A DNA stretch of 64,000 nt from Anaeramoeba flamelloides (lineage: Eukaryota > Metamonada > Anaeramoebidae), in NCBI GenBank assembly GCA_027625915.1, contig JANTQA010000060.1:6138001-6202000 (forward strand), given 5' to 3'. Within the stretch, counting starts at the first letter, position 1, and every line of letters begins with the position of its first letter. Below, piece by piece: positions 48,827-58,442 of the stretch. The notes under the pieces were generated by a model that saw nothing but the letters and a program-made list of their open reading frames with translations, was not told the DNA's origin and ran no database searches. A program made the translations under genes and the position numbers.

Positions 48827-51101
48827 ATGTCTTTTTTCAATCAAACACAAACCAACTCTGTAAAATATCCTACAATTTCTTTAAATTTTTTTTTGAAAAC
48901 CAACAAGCTTTTTTCAATTCCTTTGTTTTTTCTAATACCTTTTTTGTTTTCTCCAATAAATTAGAATGTTTTGGTTTCTTTCCGAGCTGGAAAAATGAAT
49001 AAATCCGGTAATTTAGTTTCCCCAGATAAAAGAAAGGGAATGGTGCAAGTTGTCAAAGTAAATTCTTTTTCTCTAATTTTTCAAAAAGAAAAAACAATGT
49101 AATTAAAGACGATCTTTAATTCCTTTTCTTTATCAAAAAAACTTTTTATTCTTTTGAAATTTTTTTTATTTTATTTTCTTTTTTATAGTCGCCTGAAGGA
49201 ATTGTACAATTTCAATGGAAAGATCGTGTCAAAGGAGATATTGTAGATGTAAAAAATAACCTTTCTTTTTTTCTTTTCTTTTCTTTTCGTTTTCTTTTCT
49301 TTTCTTTTTTAAAATTGCAAAATAAAAAAAAAAGTTTTTTTCCATTCAAATGTCAAAACCTTTTTTCTTTTTGAATATTTTTTTTTTTTTTTTCATTAAT
49401 TATTAAAAATCCTGTTTTTGAACCTTTCAAAAACTCAACATATCTTATTTAATCTTGAACGTTTCACCTAATCCTTTTAAACAATATACTCACCAAAAAA
49501 ATAGAACTTTTTCCTTTTTCCTGGAGACGCTGTTTTAAAAAAAGTTTATCAATGCACAACTGGAAGAGTTGTTTTACTTCGATTTAACCAAGGTAAAAGA
49601 AGATTCTTTTATTGGCTACAAGAACCAAAAGAAGAAAAGGATCAAGAATTATTGGACAATGTCAATAAAGCTATTAATGGCGAAGTTTATGTAGATCCAA
49701 AGTCTTCGAAAAAAATGTAAAAACTCTTTTCAAAAATATCACACTATTTTTTCTCTTTTTTGTTTATTGTTTTTTTTTTTATTCATTTTTAAAAAAAACA
49801 AAGTGTTTATAAAGAGAAATTATAGGAATTCATAAAACAAAAAAAAGCCTATTGCAGCTTTTTTAAAAAAAGTGAGGATTTTTTTTTAAAATTAAAAACT
49901 TTTTTAAAGTTTTGTGTTTTAATTAGGCGAGTACTTTTTTTGATTAAAAGTTATTTTCTTCCCACCCCAATCTCTACAGTATATTTAATGGTCGATCCGT
50001 CACTTTATAAAATCAAAAAAATTCCCAAAAAGTTTTCCCTCTTATGAAAATGGAAAACTTTAAAAAAAGGTTTAATTCTATAAAGTTTTTATTTTTTAAA
50101 ATAGAAAACAGTAAAAAAGTTTTAATTCTGAAAAAGTTGGCACTTGAAAAATTGAAAACTTGATAAAAGTTTTTAAAAAAGTCTTCACGTTTTTAAAATG
50201 GCTATACTGTCATTTTCGAATGAACAAATCAAAAATTTTTACTTTGATTTTCCAATTGTGTTTCTTTCATTTCAATGAGTAGAAAAAAACTCAAGGTCTT
50301 CTTAAATCAATTAAAAATAAAAATTGTCTCATTAATTTGGCTCTTTGTTATTGGCTTTGATATAAAATGAAAATTTTTTATATTGTAATCTAATAGTGGG
50401 ACTAAATTTAAAATAATTTTTCTAAAACTTGAAATTTGAGTGCACTGTAAAATAAGAATACAAATAAAAAATAAATCTCTGAAAAAACTAAAAAGCATTG
50501 AACTATTTCTAAATTTGTATAAATTAAATAAAATAAAATATATAAATAAACATAAAATAGTTCAACAGCATCTACAAGCAGTACAGGGAAAGGGAAAGAG
50601 AAAGAGAAAGAGAAAGAGAAAGAGAAAGGAAAAGGGGAAGAGAGCACAAGCACACAAAATCAAAACCTAATACCAGACTTAGGAAATATCATTGGTAATC
50701 TTCAAAGCGAAATGGAAAAAATGCAAAACCAAAAACCTGTGCCTCATCTTGTTGAATTATTAAAGCCTGAACGAATTGGACCACTTCTGCAAGAAAATGA
50801 AGATTTAAAAAACCGACTTATTGAATTTTTGCCATCAAAACAAAGGAGCTCAGAAGATATTGATGATTTCATTCATTCACCACAATATTTACAGGCTCTT
50901 AATAGGCTCGAATATGCCATTTCTACACTTCCACCACAGACACTTTTTACTCATTTTGGTTTGGAAGGTGGAGATCAAAATCAAATGGGGGTTGCTGCCT
51001 TATTTGACTCTTTATTGAAATTAGAAAAAAAAAATAAATCAACAGAAAAAGATGAAAAAAATGAAAAAGATATGGATATTGAAGAATCAGAAAAAAATTA
51101 A
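48827..51101 (+). CDS. adrm1: Proteasome ubiquitin receptor Rpn13 (ADRM1)
   Basis: Five exons: 48827-48859, 48965-49057, 49189-49248, 49505-49716, 50561-51101; 312 residues. The N-terminal Pru domain (about 12-122) is clear: VSFRAGKM, VSPDKRKGMVQV, FQWKDRVKGD, FFLFPGDAVLKKVYQCTTG and RRFFYWLQEPK match human ADRM1 position by position across three splices. The C-terminal DEUBAD domain (about 192-289: LKPERIGPLLQENEDL, SPQYLQALNRLEYAI, HFGLEG) binds the deubiquitinase UCH37/Uch-L5. In the 26S proteasome Rpn13 docks on Rpn2 through Pru and binds ubiquitin. Exon 1 (MSFFNQTQTNS) is short; it was chosen because its GTAAAA donor is in phase with the acceptor ATTAG. The last intron (844 bp) is less certain: AATAG at 50560 is preferred, ACAAG at 50578 is also in frame. 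The linker (142-160) is a Lys/Glu/Gly tract encoded by a GAGAAA microsatellite. Confidence 0.93.
49259..49311 (+). repeat. CTTTT simple repeat in Rpn13 intron 3
   Basis: Imperfect tandem TTTTC units (about ten) directly downstream of the exon 3 donor. A pyrimidine-rich low-complexity tract; no function implied. Confidence 0.8.
50586..50636 (+). repeat. Coding GAGAAA microsatellite in Rpn13
   Basis: About six tandem GAGAAA units, flanked by GGGAAA variants, encode an alternating Glu-Lys run between Pru and DEUBAD. The unit length of six keeps the frame when the copy number changes, so linker length could vary between alleles. Confidence 0.8.
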
Positions 51102-51105
51102 GAAA

Positions 51106-51170
51106 TATTATTATTTTTATTATTCTTATTATTATTTTATTATTTTTATTATTATTATTATTATTACTAC
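51106..51170 (+). repeat. TTA/TTATT microsatellite after Rpn13
   Basis: Trinucleotide run (ATT)n with interruptions starting a few bases past the Rpn13 stop codon, probably in the 3' untranslated region. Confidence 0.8.
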
Positions 51171-51364
51171 CACTCTTATTACAAAGTTAAACATTTTAAC
51201 ACTGATACCCTAAAATGAAATATTTAATTCTCTACTAGTATTTTATTTAATTATCTAAACACATATTCAACGCTATTCAAATAAATATTTATGAAATAAA
51301 AATTGATTTTTCTTTCACTTTCATTTATTAATTAGGAGATTTTTGGCAAAAATAAATTTTTTCT

Positions 51365-52588
51365 TTAAGAGGGTAAGTACATTTTTTATTTTTTGAGTGC
51401 CATCATTTATGTGAAACTGAATTCTTCAAATCATTTCTTTAATCAAATACATTGACATTTTAATAAATACTAGAGTGGAATATATCCTAGTATAAGATAT
51501 TTTCATACCAACTAAAAAATGGGAATTCAAAAAAATGAAAAAATTGATCTAGAAAAAATAAATACAAATCATTTATTTTTTGATCTTATCTGTAAAAATT
51601 TACACGATTACTTATTCTTTGTTTAGTTTTATTTTTAATTCTTTATGGAAATATTTTTATATGTAAAATTTTTGATAGAAAAAAATTACTTTTTATTTCA
51701 AAAGAATTTCCAAAATGAATTTTAAAATCCTCTTTTCTTTGAATTCATCTAATTTTAGTTTTGTTCAAAAAATATGATATTTTTTGAATTACTCTTCGGA
51801 AATATAGATTTATTGGATCTATTTTTTGGATTTGATAATTATTCATTTTTCATTGAATTGGGAAACTAAAAATAATTCTGAATCTGATTGAAATTTTTTC
51901 TTTAATTTTTCAATTATTTTAATTTGAATCTTTTTGTAGCTGTATTTTGATTCCAAGAATTCAACTCCTTTATTTTAATTTTTGAAATAGTATTCTTTAT
52001 TTTGGTTTTGGTTTAATAAAAATATTTGCAAAAATAATTTTGGCAACAAATTTGGCACAAAATGTTTTGTAAAAAAAATAATAAAAAAAGTAATGGGGGG
52101 AAAATTCAAGGAAGAAAATTGTTGGGTTCATACAAATTAAGAAGATAAAATCAAAAAATCTTGGAAAATAAGCTTTTGTCGATTTTTTTTTTTTTCATTT
52201 ATTTTTGATTTCAACAAATTTATTTGGAATGGTCATCTGTATTGTTTGGTCTTCTAAAAGAAAAAATTTGTTTCAAATACACCTTTTCAGGTTTATTTTT
52301 TTTTTGGTTTATTCTATGATTACTTTCACTTGTTCGTATAAACACATCTCTAGATCCAAAACCAAATTTAATAATGCCAAAAATTGAATCAAAAAAAATG
52401 TTCAAAAAATCGAAAAATGAAAGATTCAACTCTCAATTACTTTTGTTCTTTTCACAAATAAAACTGGTGTAAATTGTTTTTCGGTTTCAAAGTTTCAATA
52501 TCTGGTGACACTCAAAAAATATTTATTTTTCAGTAAGGTTTAATAAATTAAAATTTTTCAAAATGGTAAAATATACTTACTTCCTTAA
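51365..52588 (+). mobile_element. TTAA-ended element, family P2, copy 3
   Basis: 1224 bp; ends TTAAGAGGGTAAGTAC and, inverted, TTAAGGAAGTAAGTAT. Co-linear with 8114-9323 along its full length (ATTTATGTGAAACTGAATTC, AAACACATCTCTAGATCC and others). Non-coding. Its left end is 264 bp past the Rpn13 stop. Confidence 0.75.
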
Positions 52589-53082
52589 AGAAAAAATTAT
52601 TTGAGATTATTATTAATATTTTACAAAATAAGTTTCTGAACTATCCATTTTACAAAACCATTGTTTTTTATATATTCTTTCGAAATATATTAAATTTATT
52701 TTTATACTTTGTTACTTATGATAGATAACAAAGTTTAACGAATAAAGAAGACATAAGTAAAAAAAAAAAAAATTAATTTAAAATAGTTCATATAACTTTT
52801 TATTCTAGAATTGTTTGTCTATAATTCTTCTTCTTCTTTTTTTTTAAAGCTGAATGGGATTTTCTAATTGTTTCTTTGGAAATTAGCAATAGATTCATTG
52901 AAATAATGTTTCATTAAAGTATAGAAAATTAATTATTTTGTCAATTCATTGTAGTAAAACAAGATTTATAAATTCAATTTTTTTTTAAATTATGATTAAT
53001 CAAAATAGATTTTCCAAAAGAAAAAAAAAAGTATTTTCAATAAAAAATTCCTAAAATAGTAAAACAATATACAAATTCGGGT

Positions 53083-53390
53083 ACATAGTGCCCCACTTTT
53101 CGGAGTCGTGGAATACCATTTATTAATAACAGTTTGTGGAATCTTATTATTAATAATCTTTCTATCGGGTTTTTACTCCTCCTGTTTCTGGGGACGTGTA
53201 GTCAAGTGCCTAGCTTTTTTTTAATTTAAGAAATTAAAAGAAAATTTTTGAAATTTATTCTTTTAATTTCTCAAATTAAAAAAAAGGATAACGGTGGTTT
53301 TCCAGAATTCGAAAGAATTTAGTAAAATCAAGGATTTTACTCAATTCTTTCAAATCCTGAAAAACCTAAAGATTGGTGGATAATTTTTTA
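53083..53390. repeat. GC-richer island with inverted repeats, also seen at 59.7 kb
   Basis: 53083-53220 has far fewer homopolymers than its surroundings (GGGTACATAGTGCCCC, TTCGGAGTCGTGG, GGGGACGTGTAGTC). It is followed by pairs of inverted AAGAATTAAAAG and GAATTCGAAAGAATTTAGTAAAATC arms. GTCAAGTGCCTAG and the CAAATTAAAAAAA...GCTTTTCCTGAATTC style blocks recur at 59718-59940, so a repeat family or a structured RNA is likely. Confidence 0.4.
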
Positions 53391-54059
53391 TTTGGTCATG
53401 TAAATGATATAATATTTTTTTACTTTAATGTTTTAATTATTTTTCTTCTTTTCTTTTTTATTTAGTAAATTTTCTTTGATTACTCGTTTCCCAAAAAAAA
53501 AAAAAAAGTATTTTTCGAATCGTTTTGGAACACTCGGAATATTTTTTAAAATATTTAGATGAAGAATCTTGTTTCAATTTATTTTTTGAAAGTTTTTCCT
53601 AAATAGTTGGGATCAATATATCAACACTCGATGAAAAAAGTATTTGAATGGAAAATAAATTTTCCTATTTTCAACTTCTTGAACTAATATATAATTGTAA
53701 TGATTATTTTTTTTTCTTTTTCATTTTTTATCATTTTCAATTTTATATCTTATCTAATAGAAAATAATGGAAATTAAATCCATGGATTATTCACCAAAAA
53801 ATCTCAAAATACTTATAAAAAAAGGAAAAAATAAAACTATATTACCCGAAATCACCTATCGCTAATCAAATTATTTTTCTTTTTAATTTTTTTATTATAG
53901 TGAATTTTGCCGTTAAAATTTTAACAAAAAATCTTTGATTTCACATTTTATTTTGTATCAGTTAAATTCGATTTATTTGTTAAACTGATTTTTTAATGTA
54001 GTTTTCTAATTTACTGACCTTAAAAATTTTGAATTTGTGATTTTTTGAGCTTTATTATT

Positions 54060-54430
54060 ATTAATATAAACCCTAATTAAAAAATTTTAACAACCAAAAA
54101 ATCAAAATTTGAAAAAAAAAAAAAAATAGAAAAAAATAAATAAATAAAAAATACTAAATTATAACCATTCAATAATTAAAATTTTAACAATTTTTTATAA
54201 ATTATAATACCCAAAAAAAAATAAAAAGATAATTATTAATATTAAAAATTATAGTTTTTTTTTAGAATTTTGGAGTGATGAAAAACAAAAAATGCGTTGT
54301 TAAATGATTTTAACACCTATTCAGGATTATTGGCCCATTAAAGGTTAGGTACCATTAGTTAATTAATTTTTTTATTTTTTTATTATGAATTTAACTCTTC
54401 TTTAACCTAATATCAACCAATCAAAAGATT
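54060..54430 (+). repeat. Dispersed repeat R3, diverged copy
   Basis: AAACCCTAATTAAAA, ATACTAAATTATAACCATTCAATAATT (first part ATACTAAATTATAACC), ATAATACCCA and CTTTAACCTAATATCAA match the R3 consensus. The middle has degenerated. Confidence 0.5.
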
Positions 54431-55940
54431 TTTTTTATTTTTTTTTTACTTTTCAAATATTTAAAATTTAGTTATTTAGCTCAAAATTATTATTCTTTGA
54501 AACATTTATAAGTGTAATTTCTGATTTTTTATTCCAATTCATAACCATTTCAATAAAATGTCTAATTATTTCAAATTTAGAGGTTACATAAAATAAAAAA
54601 ATATATATTAAATTATGATATTTTTCTTGATACCATTATTGAAAATTATTACGAATTTATTAGTTTCAAACTTTTATTTAATTATAACATTTTCAAGAAT
54701 TAGAAAATAATTTGGATAAATACAAAGATCTTTAAAAAAAAAAAAAATTAATTTTGAAATAATATGAACCAAACGAAAGAAATAAAAACAATCGTAAACA
54801 CAAAATATAATTTTTTTTTGGTTATGCTTTCGTTACCAGATTGAAAGTGTATTTTACATCAAAGATTATAATCGATTAAGGATAAACCCTCGAATCCCGT
54901 CTTATCATTATATTATATTTACGAATTATTAAAATACCCAGAATAATAGATCTCAATAAATGAATTATATATTTTTAATGTGTTCAATGAAAACAATCAC
55001 TCTAAACAATATTTTTTTTTAACAAAACAATAGTTTAAATTTCAAAATATTTCATAAAAAACGTTGAACATAAAAATCAATAACCTTTAGAATGTAATAT
55101 TTCCTTTTTTTTTTTTTTTTTTTGACTATACAATTAAAACACCCCACATAGAATATTGAGATAGGAAAAAAGACCAACTAGTGTACATATCCCAAAGTAT
55201 ATTTTAGTCAACTTATTCTAATATTCTATTGTGGTATTAAAAGTTATATTAAAAAAAATAAAAAAATTATTAATCAGGAAGTATTATTAATACTAAAAAA
55301 CATTAAGACATTGCGAAAGTAAAAAAAAAATAGTTTTTTAATCTTTTTATAATAGGAAACAAAGTTAAAATTTGAATTTAGTGTTTCAACTCCCTTAATG
55401 CTTAAAATACCTGAAATGGGGAAAAAGATAAATTTGTGTCCCTGTATGCTTACCTGTTATTTTGGTTTTTAGATGATTGATCATTGCTTGTTATTAATTC
55501 TAAAAGTAGTTAAAAAAAGGAAATTTTTCTTTTTTTTTCAAATATCTGTATTGAAGACAGAAAGGCCAATTGAAAGGTATGTATTCAATATTAATTTTTC
55601 TTATTTGGTTGTCTAATGAAATTTTTATTTTGGTTTGTGTTTTTCTTTCTAATTTTAAAAACAATTTATTTTATTTTTATGTAATCATGTAAACGGGAAA
55701 AGAAAATTTTATTTCAATTTGCAACCAAAAATCAAAAATTATTCTAAATACCTTCAAGTTTTTTATCCTAGAACTTTATAATTCGGATTTTTAAAAAATT
55801 AACGATTCACAAAAAATTTCTTTTTGAACCACGATTATTAAATCCCTACTAATTCCAAGGTCAATAAGAAAAGAACCAAAATAACAAGCCACCATACCTG
55901 AAACAAGATAACATTTTTCGAATTTCAGTGATTGTAAAAA

Positions 55941-56463
55941 TTAAGAACTATTCAACTAATATGCTCTTAAGAGGGTTGGAATACCATACAGTAGATAGGA
56001 AGAATGGTTAAAAAGTTTGAGTTTTGCTGAAAGTCACAATATTGCAATTTTTGAGATTTTTAATGATTTGATTGAAAATTAAAAAATTAATTTGATACAA
56101 AAACTTTTCAAAATTTACTAAAAAAACAATGTAAATTTTTTACCTCTTCCTTCTCTTACTTTCGACTTTATATTAAAGTATATTGATACCACTCCACTAA
56201 ACTCTTAAAATACATATATACGAAGTCGAAAGTCACAGGAATAATTGGTAAAAAATTTGTAATTAAAATTTAAAATTTTTTTTTCGTCAATTTTGAAAAG
56301 TTTTTGTATCAAATTAATTTTTTAATTTTCAATCAAACCATTAAAAATCTCAAAAATTGCAATATTGTGACTTTCAGCAAAACTCATATCTTTTTAACCA
56401 TTCTTCCTATCTATTGTATGGTATTCCAACCCTCACAGAGCACAAAATTCGAATAGTCCTTAA
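55941..56463. mobile_element. TTAA-ended element with long inverted repeats, family P6
   Basis: 523 bp; ends TTAAGAACTATTC and, inverted, TTAAGGACTATTC. Arms of about 180 bp (55941-56120 and 56285-56463) are roughly 95% identical for their inner 150 bp. The 160-bp centre holds a second small inverted pair (TTTCGACTT/AAGTCGAAA). It ends 29 bp before a plausible ATG and 310 bp before the Rab start codon. No ORF. Confidence 0.8.
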
Positions 56464-56491
56464 ATGTGTTTAAAATTAGAATTTAACAATA

Positions 56492-56606
56492 ATGGACACT
56501 TTCTCAGTTTCATTCAATAAACTTGAAACAGTTTTTGACAATTCAGAAAAGAACAATTTTGAAAAGTTGTTGAAAGACAACCTTAAACCTTATTATATTG
56601 AATCAA
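56492..56606 (+). CDS. Possible upstream ORF or 5' exon ahead of the Rab gene
   Basis: Open frame from ATG 56492: MDTFSVSFNKLETVFDN..., with ordinary amino-acid composition for about 39 codons (to YYIES) until a GTAATT at 56607, after which the frame becomes Phe/Leu-rich. If spliced from GTAATT to ATAATAG (56769), it would read two more codons and stop at a TGA that overlaps the Rab start as ATGA, making a short upstream ORF of about 41 codons. I found no good GT-AG pair joining it in frame to the Rab. It starts 29 bp beyond the end of a TTAA-ended inverted-repeat element. Real coding is uncertain. Confidence 0.3.
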
Positions 56607-56773
56607 GTAATTCTTGTTTATCATTTTCTTTTGTTTATTTGGAATATTTTTTTCTTCTTAATTTTTTCTTTTAAAATGTAAGTGCTACATTAAATGAACC
56701 AACAAACTACTGAATTAATAAACTTCCTTGCTCGATTGATTTTTTTTTTTTATTATCAATTCATAATAGGGAC

Positions 56774-58442
56774 ATGACATTCAAAGTTTTAGTTATTGGG
56801 GATTCTGGTAAATTGGTTTTTCCTTTTTTTTGTGATCAATTGTGTTGAACAAAATTTTGATTTACTGTTCTTGATTGTTTTTTTTTTTTTTCTTTTATAA
56901 AGCTGTTGGAAAGACTTGTATGCTGTTACGGTTAACTGAAAAAACATTTTACCCAAACTCTCTTTCAACGATTGGTGTTAGTTATAAATCAACAACGTAT
57001 AAAATTAATTCAAAAAATGTTCGATTAAGGATTTGGGACACAGTATGATCTAATTTTTTTTTTTTTTTTTTTTTTTTTTTTGTCTTTTTTGTGTTGAAAA
57101 CTGATTTATTTGAGAATTCTTTTTTGCAAAAGTACTGTTGAATTTTCCCTTCACGGAATGAAAATAACACCTAACTACAACAGAGATCTCGACTGATAAA
57201 AATATTTTTTTTTAAAAGACAAACCCAAAAATTTTTGTAATTGGATATGGCAGTAGTTCTTGAATTGTATGACAAAAGTGGTATTATGGTGACACTTTTC
57301 TTCAGCCTTAATTCCACCTTATTGCTTATATGTTTTCAAATCTGAAAGAAGAAAAAATTTTCAATTAATTTTCTACTTCATATTTTTGACTATTTTTTCA
57401 GTCTGGCAGCCTAACTAAAGGAGAACTCTTTCAAGAAAATACTTCCAAATGTTTAAACCATTACGTGGAAAATTATGAAAAAGAAATAGGTTGCTCATTC
57501 TTATGTTATCTTTTCTGAAAAACAAAATTCAATTTCGTTAATACAAGAAAAATTTTCAATTTCTCTCCAATCATCAGATAAAAATTTTCAACTTCTCTCT
57601 TACTTCATTCGAGTAAAATTTTTTTTGATAATAAACAAAGATAAAAAAATAATTTTTCAAAGAAAAGAAATCATAGAAACGATAAAAACTTGAAATCATT
57701 CTTTCAATCATTGATTCTAAATTGTTTAAACTTGAGTTTTTAACAATGTTGAAAAATGAATATCCAAGTTAAGGTTAGTTTTTTTATGAATTTGTTTGTC
57801 AATTTCCAAACCAATAAAAACTGAAAAAAAAAAAAAAAAAAGGAAAGCCTAAACGACTTATTCACATGTTATTTTTTAAAAAAAATATTAATTCACTAAA
57901 TCAAAATAAAACTTTCTAGGCTGGACAAGAAATATTTCGTAGCATGACAAAATCCTATTATCGTGGTGCATATTGTGCAATACTCGTTTATGATATAACA
58001 AAGTAACTATTATTGCTTACTTTCTTACTTTTAATTTCTATTATTATTTCAACTTTCAATGTAAATAATTTATTATTTTTTTCTGTAATTTTATAGCTCT
58101 GATACATTTGGCCAACTTTATATATGGATCAAAGAAGTAAAAGAGTTAGCTAAAGAGGATCTTGTTTTAATTCTTGTTGGAAATAAAGTTGATCTGGAAG
58201 AAAAAAGAGAAATATCAACTGAAAAAGGACAAAACTTAGCTGATGAAAATAATATGTTATTTTTCGAAACTTCAGCAAAAACTGGTAAAAACATTGAAGA
58301 AGTATTTTTGGAATGCGCTCAGACAACATACAAAAAATATTCCAAAGGAGTTTGGAATACACAAAGTAAAGAAGAGAATAATGAGAAAATTCTTCCAAAA
58401 GAAATTAATTTTGATGATAATAATAAAAAATCTTGTTGTTAA
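56774..58442 (+). CDS. Rab-family small GTPase
   Basis: Exons 56774-56807, 56903-57042, 57920-58002, 58097-58442; 200 residues. All G motifs are present: P-loop GDSAVGKT (9-16), switch I STIGVSYK (33-40) with the conserved Thr34, WDTAGQE (56-62), NKVD (115-118) and ETSAK (143-147). YYRGAYCAILVYDITN (71-86) is typical of Rabs, and the SCC end (198-200) is the double-geranylgeranylation signal, so it should act on a membrane in vesicle traffic. Each splice falls inside or beside a motif (GDS/AVGKT, WDT/AGQE, DIT/NSD) and keeps frame. IGVSYK replaces the usual IGVDFK, and the N terminus before the P-loop is only 8 residues, shorter than most Rabs. A two-residue longer start (ATG split by an intron with donor GTAAGT at 56678) is possible. 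The subfamily is not assignable by eye. Confidence 0.94.
57043..57919 (+). other. Rab intron 2 (877 bp)
   Basis: Donor GTATGA directly followed by a run of over 20 T, acceptor TTTCTAG; phase 0 between WDT and AGQE. The interior is less homopolymeric at 57230-57500 but no reading frame or RNA gene could be supported there. Confidence 0.8.

Larger units (their letters stand above)
51171..56491. other. Intergenic region between Rpn13 and Rab
   Basis: Contains P2 copy 3, a GC-richer island at 53083-53220, an R3 copy (54060-54430) and P6 just before the Rab. The rest is AT-rich with long homopolymers; no gene could be supported. Confidence 0.6.
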
